From contig CANMBS010000009.1 of assembly GCA_947496145.1 (NCBI GenBank), forward strand, positions 62,001 to 126,000: a DNA stretch of 64,000 nt, in the 5' to 3' direction. The translations under genes and the position numbers were made by a program. The notes under the pieces are model-generated. The model was not told the origin of the DNA. It saw only the letters and a program-made list of their open reading frames with translations, and did not search any database. This DNA is from an uncultured Pseudovibrio sp. (GTDB lineage: Bacteria; Pseudomonadota; Alphaproteobacteria; Rhizobiales; Stappiaceae). Within the stretch, counting starts at the first letter, position 1, and each line of letters starts with the position of its first letter. Positions 19,241 to 28,807 of this stretch are shown one piece after another.

Positions 19241-20041
19241 TTATGCAGAAGCTGCAACAGCACGCTTTGCCATGACTGTGACCAGATTGGCGCGATATGC
19301 CGCTGTACCATGCATATCGGAAAGCATGTTATCTTCAGCAGGGGCAATGCCCACCACGGCCTCGGCGGCCCAGTTGCTGTCCAGTGCCTTTTCCATGTCG
19401 GGCATACGGAAGACACCGTCCTGACCTGCACCTGTAACCGCAACACGTGCACCAGCACTTGTTTTTGCAACGAACACTCCTGCCATTGCATAGCGAGACG
19501 CCGGATTTGGGAACTTGGCGTAAGCTGTGTTTGCAGCAACTGGCAAGATAACTGCTGTTACGATTTCATCTTCATCCAGCGCTGTTTCGAACATACCCGT
19601 GAAGAAGTTGCTCGCAGAGAACTCCCGCTTGTTGGTCTCAATAGTCGCGCCCAGCGCAAGCAGAGCGGCAGGATAATCGGCGGCAGGGTCGTTGTTGGCG
19701 ATAGAACCGCCAATTGTCCCCATATGGCGTACATGTGGATCACCGATCATTCCTGCCAGATCGGCGAGGCCCGACAGAGCAGTTTTTATGTCATCATTGC
19801 TTGCGACTTCAGCATGTGTTGTCGCTGCACCGATGCGAATGGAACCGTCTGCCTGTTTGGTTATACCCGACATTTCTGCGATGTGTCGCAGGTCGATCAG
19901 ATCACTTGGCGCAGCAAGGCGTTGTTTCATGGTTGGGATCAGGGTTTGCCCGCCTGAAAGCAGTTTGCCGTCATCTGCGTTTTTTAACATTGCCGCAGCA
20001 TCAGAGACTGACGATGCGCGATGGTATTTGGTCTCATACAT
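19241..20041 (-). CDS. coxM: FAD-binding subunit of a molybdenum hydroxylase (CoxM-like)
   Basis: Medium subunit that carries FAD and passes electrons from the iron-sulfur subunit to the acceptor. The 266-residue protein has the two FAD phosphate motifs of the family, LSGGQTLIP near residue 30 and TIGGSIANNDPAADYP near 110. It is the last gene of the cluster. The usual cox order in CO oxidisers is M-S-L; here it is S-L-x-M, with an extra gene before coxM. Confidence 0.92.
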   Translation of the reverse strand: MYETKYHRASSVSDAAAMLKNADDGKLLSGGQTLIPTMKQRLAAPSDLIDLRHIAEMSGITKQADGSIRIGAATTHAEVASNDDIKTALSGLADLAGMIGDPHVRHMGTIGGSIANNDPAADYPAALLALGATIETNKREFSASNFFTGMFETALDEDEIVTAVILPVAANTAYAKFPNPASRYAMAGVFVAKTSAGARVAVTGAGQDGVFRMPDMEKALDSNWAAEAVVGIAPAEDNMLSDMHGTAAYRANLVTVMAKRAVAASA

Positions 20042-20087
20042 TTTGTTTCTCCCATCCCCTTCGGGGTCTTGGCAGAGTTGCTATGAA

Positions 20088-20576
20088 TCATTCAACTGGT
20101 TGAGCTTTCGGGTACGGAATAGCTCCCAGATCAGAAAAGAAAATCTTGCGGTTCTGTTCACCGTGGATCAGCTGGCCCAAGCGAGCAGCTTTTCTAAAGA
20201 GCGCTGCTGCGTCACCTTCTTCTCCTGCCAGCAGTGTGGCACGAGCCAGAAGCTCAGAGGCGTAGGCATGATCAAAATCTGCCATATCTTCCTGATGGGT
20301 TTCTGTCAGATCCATGGTTTGACGGGCGTAGCGCATGGCAGCTTCGGCATTGCCGAGCAGAACATGCACACGCCCCACAAGCCACAGGCCGCGTTGGCGA
20401 TTGACTTGTGTTCCAACCTGAAGCCAGTGCCAGAGGCTGGCGTGAGCGACATGGAGCATCTCGTCATTTTCCTCTGGCGAGCGGTCTTCCTTATCGAGAA
20501 GAGTCCATGCCTGCTGGTTGAGGTTGATGGCGATTTGCTTGTGATCCAATGTCAGTTTTGCGCCAGCCTTTGTCAT
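20088..20576 (-). CDS. TPR-like protein of unknown function within the cox cluster
   Basis: A 162-residue helical, acidic protein with no signal peptide. The segment around residues 60-125 (GRVHVLLGNAEAAMRYARQT, ASELLARATLLAGEEGDAAA) has the helix-pair rhythm of tetratricopeptide repeats. It begins 3 bases after the coxL stop codon, so it is co-translated with coxL and precedes coxM. It resembles neither subunit and is not one of the known Cox maturation ATPases (CoxD) or XdhC-type factors. A chaperone or assembly role is a guess from position only. Confidence 0.85.
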   Translation of the reverse strand: MTKAGAKLTLDHKQIAINLNQQAWTLLDKEDRSPEENDEMLHVAHASLWHWLQVGTQVNRQRGLWLVGRVHVLLGNAEAAMRYARQTMDLTETHQEDMADFDHAYASELLARATLLAGEEGDAAALFRKAARLGQLIHGEQNRKIFFSDLGAIPYPKAQPVE

Positions 20577-20579
20577 TGG

Positions 20580-22943
20580 TTACTCCGCTGCCTGCTTAAT
20601 GCCGTTGTCCTGAATGAGCTGCCAGACGCGGTTTGGCGAGGCAGGCATATTCATGTCACGAATACCAAGAGCGTCCGTTACAGCGTTGATAACGGCAGGT
20701 GGCGAACCAATCGCCCCAGCTTCACCGCAGCCTTTCATACCAAGCGGGTTGCCCGGACATTCAGTGACTGTGGTTTCCAGCTTGAAGGATGGAACATTAT
20801 CTGCACGCGGCATGGTGTAGTCCATGTAGGATGCGGTTAGCAGTTGTCCCTCTTCATCATACTGGGTGTTTTCCAGCATGGCCTGACCGATGCCCTGTAC
20901 CAGACCGCCGTGGACCTGACCTTCCACAATCATCGGATTGATGATGGTACCGAAGTCATCTGCCGCCACGAAGTTCTCGATGGAGACCACACCAGTATCC
21001 GGGTCAATTTCCACCTCGCAGATGTAACAGCCTGCGGGGAATGTGAAGTTGGTTGGATCGTAGAACGCGCCTTCCTTCAGACCCGGCTCCATGCCTTCGG
21101 GCAGGTTGTGGGCTGTGTAAGCAGCGAGAGCCACTTCAGTGAAGGTGAGCTTCTTATCGGTTCCAGCGACTTTGAGCTCACCGCCCTCGATCTCGATATC
21201 ACCTTCAGCAGCTTCCATCAGGTGGGCAGCGATCTTCTTCGCTTTGGCTTCGACCTTGTCGAGCGCCTTGGCAATAGCGGACATGCCGACTGCGCCGGAG
21301 CGTGAGCCGTAAGTCCCCATACCCATCTGCACCTTGTCGGTGTCCCCATGAACGATAGAGATGCTTTCGGTTGGCAGACCAAGACGGTCTGATACCAGCT
21401 GTGCGAAAGTGGTTTCGTGACCCTGACCGTGGCTGTGCGAACCGGTGAGAACCTCAATGGTTCCAACAGCGTTCACGCGGACTTCAGCAGATTCCCAAAG
21501 ACCAACGCCAGCCCCCAGTGAACCAACGGCCTGAGATGGTGCGATACCACATGCCTCAATGTAGCAGGACATGCCTATGCCGCGAAGCTTACCAGCAGCT
21601 TCCGACTGGGCGCGACGTTGTGCGAAGCCATCGTAATCGATGATTTTCATGGCTGCATCAAGGGATGCTTCATAATCGCCTGCGTCATACGCCATGATGA
21701 CTGGTGTCTGGTGCGGGAACTGGCGGATGAAGTTAATTCGGCGGAATTCTGCTGGCGACATGCCAACTTCTTTCGCAACCGTTTCCATCATGCGTTCCAC
21801 CACATACGTGGCTTCTGGACGACCAGCACCGCGGTACGCATCCACCGGAGTGGTGTTGGTGTAGACCGCTTTCACATTCGCGTAGATGTGTGGAATGTTG
21901 TACTGACCTGACAGCAGCGTTGCGTAAAGGTAGGTTGGAACGGAAGATGAGAACAACGACATGTATGCGCCAAGGTTGGCGACTGTTTTCACACGGAAAC
22001 CGGTGATCTTGTTGTTTGCGTCCAGTGCAAGTTCTGCTGTGGTGTGGTGGTCACGACCGTGGGCATCTGTGAGGAATGCTTCGGTGCGGTCTGACGTCCA
22101 TTTCACCGGGCGGCCTACACGCTTCGTGGCCCAAAGACAGGCGATCTCTTCCGGATAGATAAAGATCTTGGACCCAAAGCCACCGCCGACGTCAGGTGCA
22201 ATCACACGCAGTTTGTTCTCAGGTGCCACGTTGTAGAACGCAGAGAGCACCAGGCGGGCCACATGCGGGTTCTGAGAGGTGGTATAAAGCGTGTAGTGCT
22301 CTTCTGCCGGATCAAAATGGGCAAGCGCCGCGCGGGGTTCCATCGGGTTTGGAACAAGACGGTTGTTGTCGATGTCCATTGTGGTGATGTGTGCCGCATT
22401 TGCGAAGGCTTCGTTGGTTGCAGCCTCCTCACCGATCTCCCAATCATAGATGAGGTTACCTGCGGCCTCAGGATGGAGCTGTGGTGCACCTTCCTTCAGT
22501 GCATCGAGGCTGTCGACAACAACTGGCAGCTCTTCGTATTCTACAATCACAGCATCGGCAGCATCACGCGCCTGTTGCTGGGTGTCTGCGATGACGATTG
22601 CGATGGCCTGACCGACATAGCGGACAATTTCGGATTCCAGAGCACGGTAAGCACCCATGTTCATTGGGGAACCATCTTTGGAATGGATCATCCAACCGCA
22701 GATGATATTACCAATGCCGTCTGCCACCAGTTGATGTCCGTTCAGAACTGCATCAACGCCCGGCATTTTCATCGCGTCATCCGTGTTGATGGATGTGATA
22801 CGTGCGTGGGCGTGTGTTGAACGAACGAAAGCCGCATGGCCCATGCGTGGCATGGTCATGTCATCTGTGTAACGGCCATTTCCTGTCAGAAATCTTTTGT
22901 CTTCCTTGCGCAACACTCGTGCGCCAATTCCTTCTGCTGTCAT
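20580..22943 (-). CDS. coxL: Molybdopterin-binding large subunit, xanthine dehydrogenase family (form II CoxL-like)
   Basis: Catalytic subunit of a molybdenum hydroxylase, 787 residues from the ATG at 22943, which has GAGG eight bases upstream. Landmarks: GGGFGSK near 253 (cofactor contact), AYRGAGR at 369-375 and GCGEAGAIGSPP near the C-terminus containing the catalytic Glu. True (form I) CO dehydrogenases carry AYXCSFR at the second site, with a Cys that binds copper. The GAGR form lacks it, so the enzyme probably hydroxylates some organic substrate; its identity is not visible. It is encoded between coxS and the TPR-like gene. Confidence 0.93.
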   Translation of the reverse strand: MTAEGIGARVLRKEDKRFLTGNGRYTDDMTMPRMGHAAFVRSTHAHARITSINTDDAMKMPGVDAVLNGHQLVADGIGNIICGWMIHSKDGSPMNMGAYRALESEIVRYVGQAIAIVIADTQQQARDAADAVIVEYEELPVVVDSLDALKEGAPQLHPEAAGNLIYDWEIGEEAATNEAFANAAHITTMDIDNNRLVPNPMEPRAALAHFDPAEEHYTLYTTSQNPHVARLVLSAFYNVAPENKLRVIAPDVGGGFGSKIFIYPEEIACLWATKRVGRPVKWTSDRTEAFLTDAHGRDHHTTAELALDANNKITGFRVKTVANLGAYMSLFSSSVPTYLYATLLSGQYNIPHIYANVKAVYTNTTPVDAYRGAGRPEATYVVERMMETVAKEVGMSPAEFRRINFIRQFPHQTPVIMAYDAGDYEASLDAAMKIIDYDGFAQRRAQSEAAGKLRGIGMSCYIEACGIAPSQAVGSLGAGVGLWESAEVRVNAVGTIEVLTGSHSHGQGHETTFAQLVSDRLGLPTESISIVHGDTDKVQMGMGTYGSRSGAVGMSAIAKALDKVEAKAKKIAAHLMEAAEGDIEIEGGELKVAGTDKKLTFTEVALAAYTAHNLPEGMEPGLKEGAFYDPTNFTFPAGCYICEVEIDPDTGVVSIENFVAADDFGTIINPMIVEGQVHGGLVQGIGQAMLENTQYDEEGQLLTASYMDYTMPRADNVPSFKLETTVTECPGNPLGMKGCGEAGAIGSPPAVINAVTDALGIRDMNMPASPNRVWQLIQDNGIKQAAE

Positions 22944-23048
22944 TTCCATCCCCTCCCGGAAGGTTGACTTCAGCAACTGTCACAGAACCCAGACCCTCAA
23001 CACACCTGAAGCAAGGCGCGGCTGGGTTACAGTGCAGTCAGTTCTGGA

Positions 23049-23537
23049 TTATTCTGCGGCTTCGAGAACTTCCGCCATTTCGTCAGCAGCGGCTTTGATT
23101 GCCTTGACGATGTTGTGGTAGCCGGTACAGCGACAGATGTTGCCTTCCAGCTCGTGGCGGATTGTTTTTTCGTCCAGATCAGTACCAAGGCGATTGATCA
23201 TATCGATAGCGGACATAATCATGCCGGGGGTGCAGAAACCGCACTGAAGGCCGTGATTTTCCTTGAAGGCTTTCTGCATGATATGCAGTTGGCCGTTTTG
23301 GGAAATGCCTTCAATGGTGGTGACCGCAGAACCAGATGCCTGAACAGCAAGCATGGAGCAGGATTTTACTGCCTTGCCGTCCATATGTACAAGGCAAGCG
23401 CCACACTGTGAGGTGTCACAGCCGATATGTGTTCCGGTTAGTCCCTGATTTTCTCGCAGAAATGTAGACAAAAGGGTGCGGTCTTCGACCTCACCAGAAA
23501 TCTGCTTTCCATTCACCGTCATAGAGACAGTCGTCAT
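23049..23537 (-). CDS. coxS: [2Fe-2S] small subunit of the molybdenum hydroxylase (CoxS-like)
   Basis: Electron-transfer subunit, 162 residues, with two [2Fe-2S] clusters: the N-terminal plant-ferredoxin-type site ([20 protein letters not shown] followed by Cys) and the C-terminal site (CGFCTPGM and CRCTGYHNI). All eight cysteines expected are present. The C-terminus is extended by an Ala/Glu-rich helix ([12 protein letters not shown]). It is the first structural gene of the S-L-x-M set; about 105 bases separate it from coxL. Confidence 0.95.
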   Translation of the reverse strand: MTTVSMTVNGKQISGEVEDRTLLSTFLRENQGLTGTHIGCDTSQCGACLVHMDGKAVKSCSMLAVQASGSAVTTIEGISQNGQLHIMQKAFKENHGLQCGFCTPGMIMSAIDMINRLGTDLDEKTIRHELEGNICRCTGYHNIVKAIKAAADEMAEVLEAAE

Positions 23538-23843
23538 GGTTTTCCTCCCTCAATGAAGCCTGCATTTTCGCGTCCGCAGGCTACTTCAGCAGTTTGCTCT
23601 TCCTAAGGCTTACTCAAACTGCTTCGCATCTTTAATCTTGCGTCGTTCGCTCCCGGTTCCGGTACGCCCTTCACGGGAATACGTTATGGCCACTCCCACC
23701 CTCTGACATTCAGGTTGGTTGAGAGCGCCTTAAGCCAGTTGTCATGACAAGATCTCCCACCCTGAGCATAACCACTTGCTGTTGTTGGGGCTGTCTGGTT
23801 GCCAGAAACTGTGAATGTCTGGCAATTCCGCACAGCCGATTTC
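23538..23843. other. Intergenic region between coxG and coxS
   Basis: 306 bases with no credible gene. It contains an inverted repeat AGCCTGC/GCAGGCT near 23560-23585 and a short GCCAGA/TCTGGC hairpin near 23800-23822, directly after coxG in the transcription direction. It could hold a separate promoter for coxSL, or a leader. No recognisable molybdenum-cofactor riboswitch was identified by eye. Confidence 0.4.
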
Positions 23844-24551
23844 TTAGTTCCCTGAGAGAATATAGAGACCGACAATAACAACCAAAGCAATCAGGCCCCA
23901 TCCCATTGGCCCGCCAAGGAAGCCTTTGCCTGCGGCAATCTCTACTTTCTCTTCAGTGTCTTTGACCACGTCTTCCAAAGCATGCTCTGCATCGGCTATG
24001 GCTTCAACAGATCCTTCAATCGCGTGCTCGTTGGCAATTGACTTAGCCTGCTCAATCAAACCGTCATCCAGCTCGACGGCTTCAAGGGGTTCGTCTTTGC
24101 CTGCAACCGGCGTGCCGCCAAGCTCCCGGTTCAGATTGCCAAAGAACTCTTCCGCCATTTTCTTCGCAGTAGAATCAATCAGGCGATTTCCCAGCTGCGC
24201 CAGTTTACCGCCAACTTTTGCATTAACCTGATAGCTTAGGAGAGTACCATCCCCGTTCTCTGACAGGGTCACATCTGCCGATCCTTTTGCAAAACCTGCA
24301 ACACCGCCTTTTCCCTCGCCAGAAATTTTGTAGGAGTTGGGCGGGTTGAGATCAGACAGGGTCACCTCACCTTTAAACTTTGCTTTGACCGGCCCCACTT
24401 TCGCAGTAACCGTTGCAGTCATTTCCGTTTCGGATGTTTTTTCCAGACTATCGCAACCGGGAATGCACTTTTTCAGAAGTTCCGGATCGTTCAGGGCTTC
24501 CCAAACCTTTTCCTTACTTGCAGGAATTTGCTGTTCACCAGACATTTCCAT
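23844..24551 (-). CDS. coxG: CoxG-like SRPBCC protein with C-terminal membrane anchor
   Basis: Member of the carbon monoxide dehydrogenase subunit G family, 235 residues. Residues 1-145 form the START/SRPBCC domain (MSGEQQIPASKEKVWEALND, IPGCDSLEK, SYKISGEGKGGVAGFAKGSA). An acidic linker of about 65 residues follows, then a single C-terminal membrane helix (WGLIALVVIVGLYILSGN). In Oligotropha CoxG helps recruit the enzyme to the membrane; a similar docking role here is inferred. It is the first gene of the cox run and diverges from an RNA methyltransferase gene. Confidence 0.92.
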   Translation of the reverse strand: MEMSGEQQIPASKEKVWEALNDPELLKKCIPGCDSLEKTSETEMTATVTAKVGPVKAKFKGEVTLSDLNPPNSYKISGEGKGGVAGFAKGSADVTLSENGDGTLLSYQVNAKVGGKLAQLGNRLIDSTAKKMAEEFFGNLNRELGGTPVAGKDEPLEAVELDDGLIEQAKSIANEHAIEGSVEAIADAEHALEDVVKDTEEKVEIAAGKGFLGGPMGWGLIALVVIVGLYILSGN

Positions 24552-24866
24552 GGTTTGGCCCCTCGTTCTTTTCTGTCATTCCTCTAGGTAGGATTAATAT
24601 CTTACCATCACTTTTGTCCTTGTATGAGTGTAGAGTGAACTTAAAAAGGGTGAAAAGACAAGTACCCTTCACGTTAAAATTGTCATGAAAGATCAAAACT
24701 TCTTTTCTTTGTTCTGAGAGGTTTTATCTGGTGTACAGCCTTTGAGTTTTCTCGTTCTGTGGATACTCACTTAACGGTAACTGTTTTGTTTTGCGCTAAA
24801 ACGTTGACCGGGCGGCGTCATCGCCTTAATGCCTGTTCATAGAACATATGGCTTTAGCGCGAGGCT

Positions 24867-26096
24867 TTGCTTTCGTGCGTGCGCAGAAAATCAAAGGCAA
24901 CTTCCTTGAGCAAATCACCAAGAAGCGGTGCTCCGAAAGCCCGCAATGCGCAATCCAGAAAAGGCGGCAGTCGCAAAGACAGCAGCCCTAAACGCAATTT
25001 TTCCGCCAAACGTGACGGGCGCGATGGTCGCGACCACTATGAGAATCGCGGCAACCGGAAAGACGGTGCTTCTGGTGTACGCCCAAATCGACGTGATCAG
25101 AGCACGCGCAGCGCTCCGGCACCTGTAGCTGTTGAGCCAATCGTACGTGAACACAAGCCGACATCGGCAACGTTTACCTCACCAGTCAGCGTACTGCCTG
25201 TAATGGTAGAGATGAATGGCTGGGATGATTATGCGCTGCTGGATATGGGGCACGGGCAGAAGCTGGAGCGCTATGGCAAGTACACCGTTATTCGCCCGGA
25301 AGCGCAGGCAATGGGGGCACCGCGTCTTCCTGAGAGCGAGTGGAAGAGCGCTGATGCGATCTTTACCGGAGATATTGAGGAAGAAGGCCCGGGGCGCTGG
25401 AAGTTTGCCACTCAGGTTGATGAAATCTGGCAGATGAAATACGGGCCTGCCACCTTCAACGGCCAGTTTATGTCGTTCCGCCACGTGGGGGTATTCCCGG
25501 AACAGGCGGCGCACTGGGACTGGGTTGGGCAGCAGATCAAGAAGGCGGATCGCCCGCTCAAGATTCTCAACCTGTTTGGATACACCGGGCTGGCCTCGTT
25601 GCTGCCTGCTGCTCTTGGTGCACATGTCACCCATGTAGACGCTTCCAAAAAAGCGATCGGCTGGGCGCGTGAGAATCAGGAGCTTTCCGGCCTCGAAGAC
25701 AAGCCTATTCGATGGATTTGCGATGACGCGATGAAGTTTGTGGAGCGGGAAGTCCGCCGTGGGAACACCTATGACGGTATTATTCTTGATCCGCCGAAAT
25801 ATGGTCGCGGACCAAATGGTGAGGTCTGGGACTTTTTTGAAAGCGTGCCGCACATGCTGGCTTGCGTGCGCAAGCTGCTGTCGCCCAACGCGCAGTTTCT
25901 GCTGATGTCGAGCTACGCTATTCGCGCCAGCTTTCTATCCTCTCACGAATTGATGCGTGAATGCCTTGATGGCCTGCCGGGAACGATTGAATCGGGCGAG
26001 CTGGCTATTCGCGAACTAAACGGACCACGATTGCTCTCAACCTCCCTCTTCAGCCGGTGGAGTGCACCTGATAACAACAAGACTGAGGGAGCATAA
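24867..26096 (+). CDS. Class I SAM-dependent RNA methyltransferase (RlmI/K-like)
   Basis: About 409 residues. The first 90 or so are basic, low in complexity and probably disordered (many Ser, Arg, Lys and Gly), which may help RNA binding. The catalytic part has the SAM loop NLFGYTGLASLLPAALGA, an acidic ribose contact in HVDASKKAIGWARENQ, and DGIILDPPKYGRG, the DPPK form of motif IV seen in 23S rRNA C5-cytosine methyltransferases. Target is inferred, not shown. The start is uncertain: the frame opens at TTG 24867, with GTG 24879 or TTG 24906 as alternatives and no in-frame ATG until residue 100. It lies 4 bases upstream of a second RNA methyltransferase. Confidence 0.85.
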   Translation: MLSCVRRKSKATSLSKSPRSGAPKARNAQSRKGGSRKDSSPKRNFSAKRDGRDGRDHYENRGNRKDGASGVRPNRRDQSTRSAPAPVAVEPIVREHKPTSATFTSPVSVLPVMVEMNGWDDYALLDMGHGQKLERYGKYTVIRPEAQAMGAPRLPESEWKSADAIFTGDIEEEGPGRWKFATQVDEIWQMKYGPATFNGQFMSFRHVGVFPEQAAHWDWVGQQIKKADRPLKILNLFGYTGLASLLPAALGAHVTHVDASKKAIGWARENQELSGLEDKPIRWICDDAMKFVEREVRRGNTYDGIILDPPKYGRGPNGEVWDFFESVPHMLACVRKLLSPNAQFLLMSSYAIRASFLSSHELMRECLDGLPGTIESGELAIRELNGPRLLSTSLFSRWSAPDNNKTEGA

Positions 26097-26100
26097 CCCG

Positions 26101-26937
26101 ATGGAATTCAAGCAAAACCAGCGTCCCGGCGCAGTAAAGCAGATCACCTCGCATTCCAATCCGATTGTGAAGGAGATCAAAGGTCTCGTTGCCCAGCGCA
26201 AACACCGCCGCCAAAGCGGATTGTTTGTTGCGGAAGGTCTGAAGCTGGCGACAGATGCTTTAGAGGCAGGCTGGGGTGTACGTTATCTGGCACTTGGCCC
26301 TGAGGCACGTGAGAACAAGATTGCCCTTGAAGCTGCTGCCAAAGCGAAAGCGCGTGGTGCGCTGATACTGGAAGTGAATACAGCAGTACTTGGCGCAATC
26401 ACCCGCCGCGATAACCCGCAGATGGTTGTTGGCGTTTATGAGCAGCAGACCCTGAAGCTAAGTGATATTGACCCGCAAATGGCAACCACATGGATTGCTC
26501 TGGACCGGGTTCGTGATCCGGGCAATCTGGGCACCATTATCCGCACGGGCGATGCTGTTGGCGCGACGGGTGTTATTCTGATTGACGATACAACTGATCC
26601 GTTTGCGGTAGAAACTGTGCGTGCGACAATGGGTTCTCTGTTCCATATGCCGATTGTGCGTTGTACTGCGGATGAGTTCGTTGAATTCCGCAGGAGCTGG
26701 CCCGGCCTTGTTGTGGGCACTCATTTGCGGGGCACAAAGGACTATCGTGCTGTTGCCTACAAAGAGCCTGTCATTTTGATGATGGGCAATGAGCAGGCGG
26801 GCCTGAGTGATAAACTGGCTGACACTTGCTCTGATCTGGTGAAGATTCCACAGGCGGGGCAGGCAGATTCGATGAATCTGGCAGTTGCAACGGCTGTTAT
26901 GCTTTATGAAGTTCGAAGGAACTATCTGAAGCTCTAA
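26101..26937 (+). CDS. SpoU/TrmH-family RNA 2-prime-O-methyltransferase
   Basis: A 278-residue SPOUT methyltransferase. An N-terminal L30e-like substrate domain (SHSNPIVKEIKGLVAQRKHR, FVAEGLKLATDAL) precedes the knotted catalytic domain with motif 1 DPGNLGTIIRTGDAVGA, motif 2 LMMGNEQAGLSD and motif 3 IPQAGQADSMNLAVATA. These fit RlmB/TsnR-like enzymes acting on rRNA or tRNA. The frame is open to 26062, but the ATG at 26101 lies 4 bases after the preceding stop and gives the right length. It forms an operon with the RlmI-like gene. Confidence 0.93.
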   Translation: MEFKQNQRPGAVKQITSHSNPIVKEIKGLVAQRKHRRQSGLFVAEGLKLATDALEAGWGVRYLALGPEARENKIALEAAAKAKARGALILEVNTAVLGAITRRDNPQMVVGVYEQQTLKLSDIDPQMATTWIALDRVRDPGNLGTIIRTGDAVGATGVILIDDTTDPFAVETVRATMGSLFHMPIVRCTADEFVEFRRSWPGLVVGTHLRGTKDYRAVAYKEPVILMMGNEQAGLSDKLADTCSDLVKIPQAGQADSMNLAVATAVMLYEVRRNYLKL

Positions 26938-26957
26938 AACGCTCTTGGGGGGCTGGA

Positions 26958-27821
26958 ATGCGCTTGTTGATTTTGGGAGCTGGATACTCAGCTCGCCATT
27001 TTGTTAAGATGTACGGAACTGAATTTTCGTGGATCGGCGGTACAACCCGCTCTCCTGAGAAAATGGAGGACCTGCGCACCGAGGGGATTGAACCAATCCT
27101 GTTTGACGGGCAAACAGCAAACCCCGAATTTCTTGAGGCAATTTCTTCAGTGACGCATATTCTGGTTTCAGCGGCTCCAACTGCTGAAGGTGACCCGCTG
27201 CTAACCGCTGCCCGTGATGCTCTTGCTGCTGCAAAGCCTACTGCAATCTGCTATCTGTCGACCATTGGCGTTTACGGAGATCACAAAGGGCGTTGGGTCA
27301 CAGAGAACGCAGAGTGTACTCCAACTTCTGAGCGTTCTAAGCAGCGCCTGGTCGCCGAGAACGACTGGCTGGCCTTTTCTGAAGAAACCGGCATTCCTGT
27401 GAGTATTTTACGTCTGGCTGGAATTTATGGGCGTGGTCAGAATGCGCTGTGTAATCTGGACAAGGGCAAAGCACGCCGGATTATCAAAGAAGGTCAGGTT
27501 TTTAACCGTATCCATGTGGTGGACATTGCTGGCGCTATTCAGCATGCGTTTGAAGACAACGCCTCTGGCATTTTCAACGTCAGTGATGATGCGCCATGTC
27601 CGCCTGAGGATGTGGTGGAATATGCTGCCCGACTGATGGGTATTGCCCCTCCGCCAGCAGTTGCATTTGAAGATGCAGACCTTTCGCCAATGGCAATCTC
27701 GTTTTATGGCGAGGTGAAGCGTGCGAGCAATGCAAAGCTTAAAGGTGCGCTGGGGTACAAGTTCAAGTTTCCAACCTACCGTGAAGCGCTGGATTATATG
27801 TGGGAGAACGGGTGGAACTAG
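26958..27821 (+). CDS. NAD(P)-binding SDR/epimerase-like protein (YeeZ type)
   Basis: A 287-residue extended SDR. The N-terminal LILGAGYSARHF is a dinucleotide-binding loop; the catalytic YxxxK of true epimerases is not obvious, since the region around STIGVYGD has the Tyr but no Lys four residues on. LRLAGIYGRGQNAL and HVVDIAGAIQHAF follow. It resembles uncharacterised E. coli YeeZ-type proteins. It is 20 bases after the TrmH-like gene on the same strand and probably co-transcribed. Confidence 0.85.
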   Translation: MRLLILGAGYSARHFVKMYGTEFSWIGGTTRSPEKMEDLRTEGIEPILFDGQTANPEFLEAISSVTHILVSAAPTAEGDPLLTAARDALAAAKPTAICYLSTIGVYGDHKGRWVTENAECTPTSERSKQRLVAENDWLAFSEETGIPVSILRLAGIYGRGQNALCNLDKGKARRIIKEGQVFNRIHVVDIAGAIQHAFEDNASGIFNVSDDAPCPPEDVVEYAARLMGIAPPPAVAFEDADLSPMAISFYGEVKRASNAKLKGALGYKFKFPTYREALDYMWENGWN

Positions 27822-27872
27822 AGCCCGTAGGACACAGGCTCTGAACCAACCGCTCACATTGCACCGATTTTA

Positions 27873-28286
27873 CTAGACTGTTTCGTGTTGAGGCAGGTCT
27901 CCTTCTATCTCGTAGTAATCACCTTTACTGGCGCAGAAGATGTGGCCTGATAGTTTTAGGCCTGTGGGTTCTTCCAGCAGCCCAGCACTGAAATAAACTT
28001 CGTGAGCGACCTCGGGAATCTTGTCTCCGTGATAAAACAGGCTGCTGCCGCAATTGTTGCAGAAGGCTCGTTTTGCGTAGTCGGATGACCGATAGTAAGA
28101 GATGTTCTCTTCACCGCTCTCGACCTGCAAAGCCTCTAACGGTATTGCCAGTGCATGAAACGGGCCGCTGTTCCAGCGGCGGCACATGGTGCAATGGCAC
28201 AGACCAACATCTTTGTGAGGTGCTTCTGCTTTGAACGAGACTTCGCCACAGAGACATTTACCTTTATAGATTCGCAAATCAGACAT
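27873..28286 (-). CDS. GFA-family zinc protein, copy 1
   Basis: A 137-residue protein of the glutathione-dependent formaldehyde-activating (GFA)/CENP-V family. Zinc-binding cysteines occur in GKCLCGEV, CHCTMCRRW and FCNNCGSSLF, the seven-Cys pattern of the fold. Most members have no proven activity, so no substrate is assigned. It is about half identical by eye to the neighbouring gene at 28358-28774, with the same order of motifs and the same DYYEI C-terminal segment, indicating a tandem duplication. Confidence 0.9.
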   Translation of the reverse strand: MSDLRIYKGKCLCGEVSFKAEAPHKDVGLCHCTMCRRWNSGPFHALAIPLEALQVESGEENISYYRSSDYAKRAFCNNCGSSLFYHGDKIPEVAHEVYFSAGLLEEPTGLKLSGHIFCASKGDYYEIEGDLPQHETV

Positions 28287-28357
28287 AGCTATTTCTCCCA
28301 GATTTTTCGCATTTTCGCGCCCTAAATGGACTGCCCGTTGTTCGAGGTTAAGCGCCT

Positions 28358-28774
28358 CTAATCCTCGTGAGCATACTGTGGGCGGTTGTCCCTGATCTCG
28401 TAGTAGTCAGCCTTGGCGGCACAGAAAATATGGTTGCCCGCCGTCAAGCGTGTTGGCTGTTCTAATGCACCAGCGGCAATCGCGATGCGGTCTTTCCATT
28501 GAGGATGACGGTCCGCATGCCAAAACAGATTCGAGCCGCATTTTGAACAGAAGCCGCGACGGGCGTAATCAGAGGATTCGTAATATCTGACAGTGTCTTC
28601 CCCCGCAGTGAACTGCAGATTCTTCAGAGGCAGGCTGTAAGCGTCAAACGGGCCACTTCCCCACTGCCGACATTGCTTGCAGTGGCAAGTGCTGATCGGT
28701 TCATTGGGTGCCTCCCCTTTAAAAGCTACCGCACCACATAAACATCTACCTTTAAAACTAACGAACTCTGACAT
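28358..28774 (-). CDS. GFA-family zinc protein, copy 2
   Basis: A 138-residue paralogue of the adjacent GFA gene. Cys motifs GRCLCGAV, CHCKQCRQW and FCSKCGSNLF are intact. The ATG at 28774 was preferred to the TTG at 28786. About 70 bases separate it from copy 1, in the same direction, so they may share a message. A 15-bp palindrome lies 34 bases upstream of the start codon. Confidence 0.9.
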   Translation of the reverse strand: MSEFVSFKGRCLCGAVAFKGEAPNEPISTCHCKQCRQWGSGPFDAYSLPLKNLQFTAGEDTVRYYESSDYARRGFCSKCGSNLFWHADRHPQWKDRIAIAAGALEQPTRLTAGNHIFCAAKADYYEIRDNRPQYAHED

Positions 28775-28807
28775 CTGAATTTCCAACGTGTTTCAAAATG
28801 ATTTAGC

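Noticed and set aside
20580-22943. True (form I) aerobic CO dehydrogenase
   Set aside because: The active-site loop is AYRGAGR without the copper-binding Cys of AYXCSFR.
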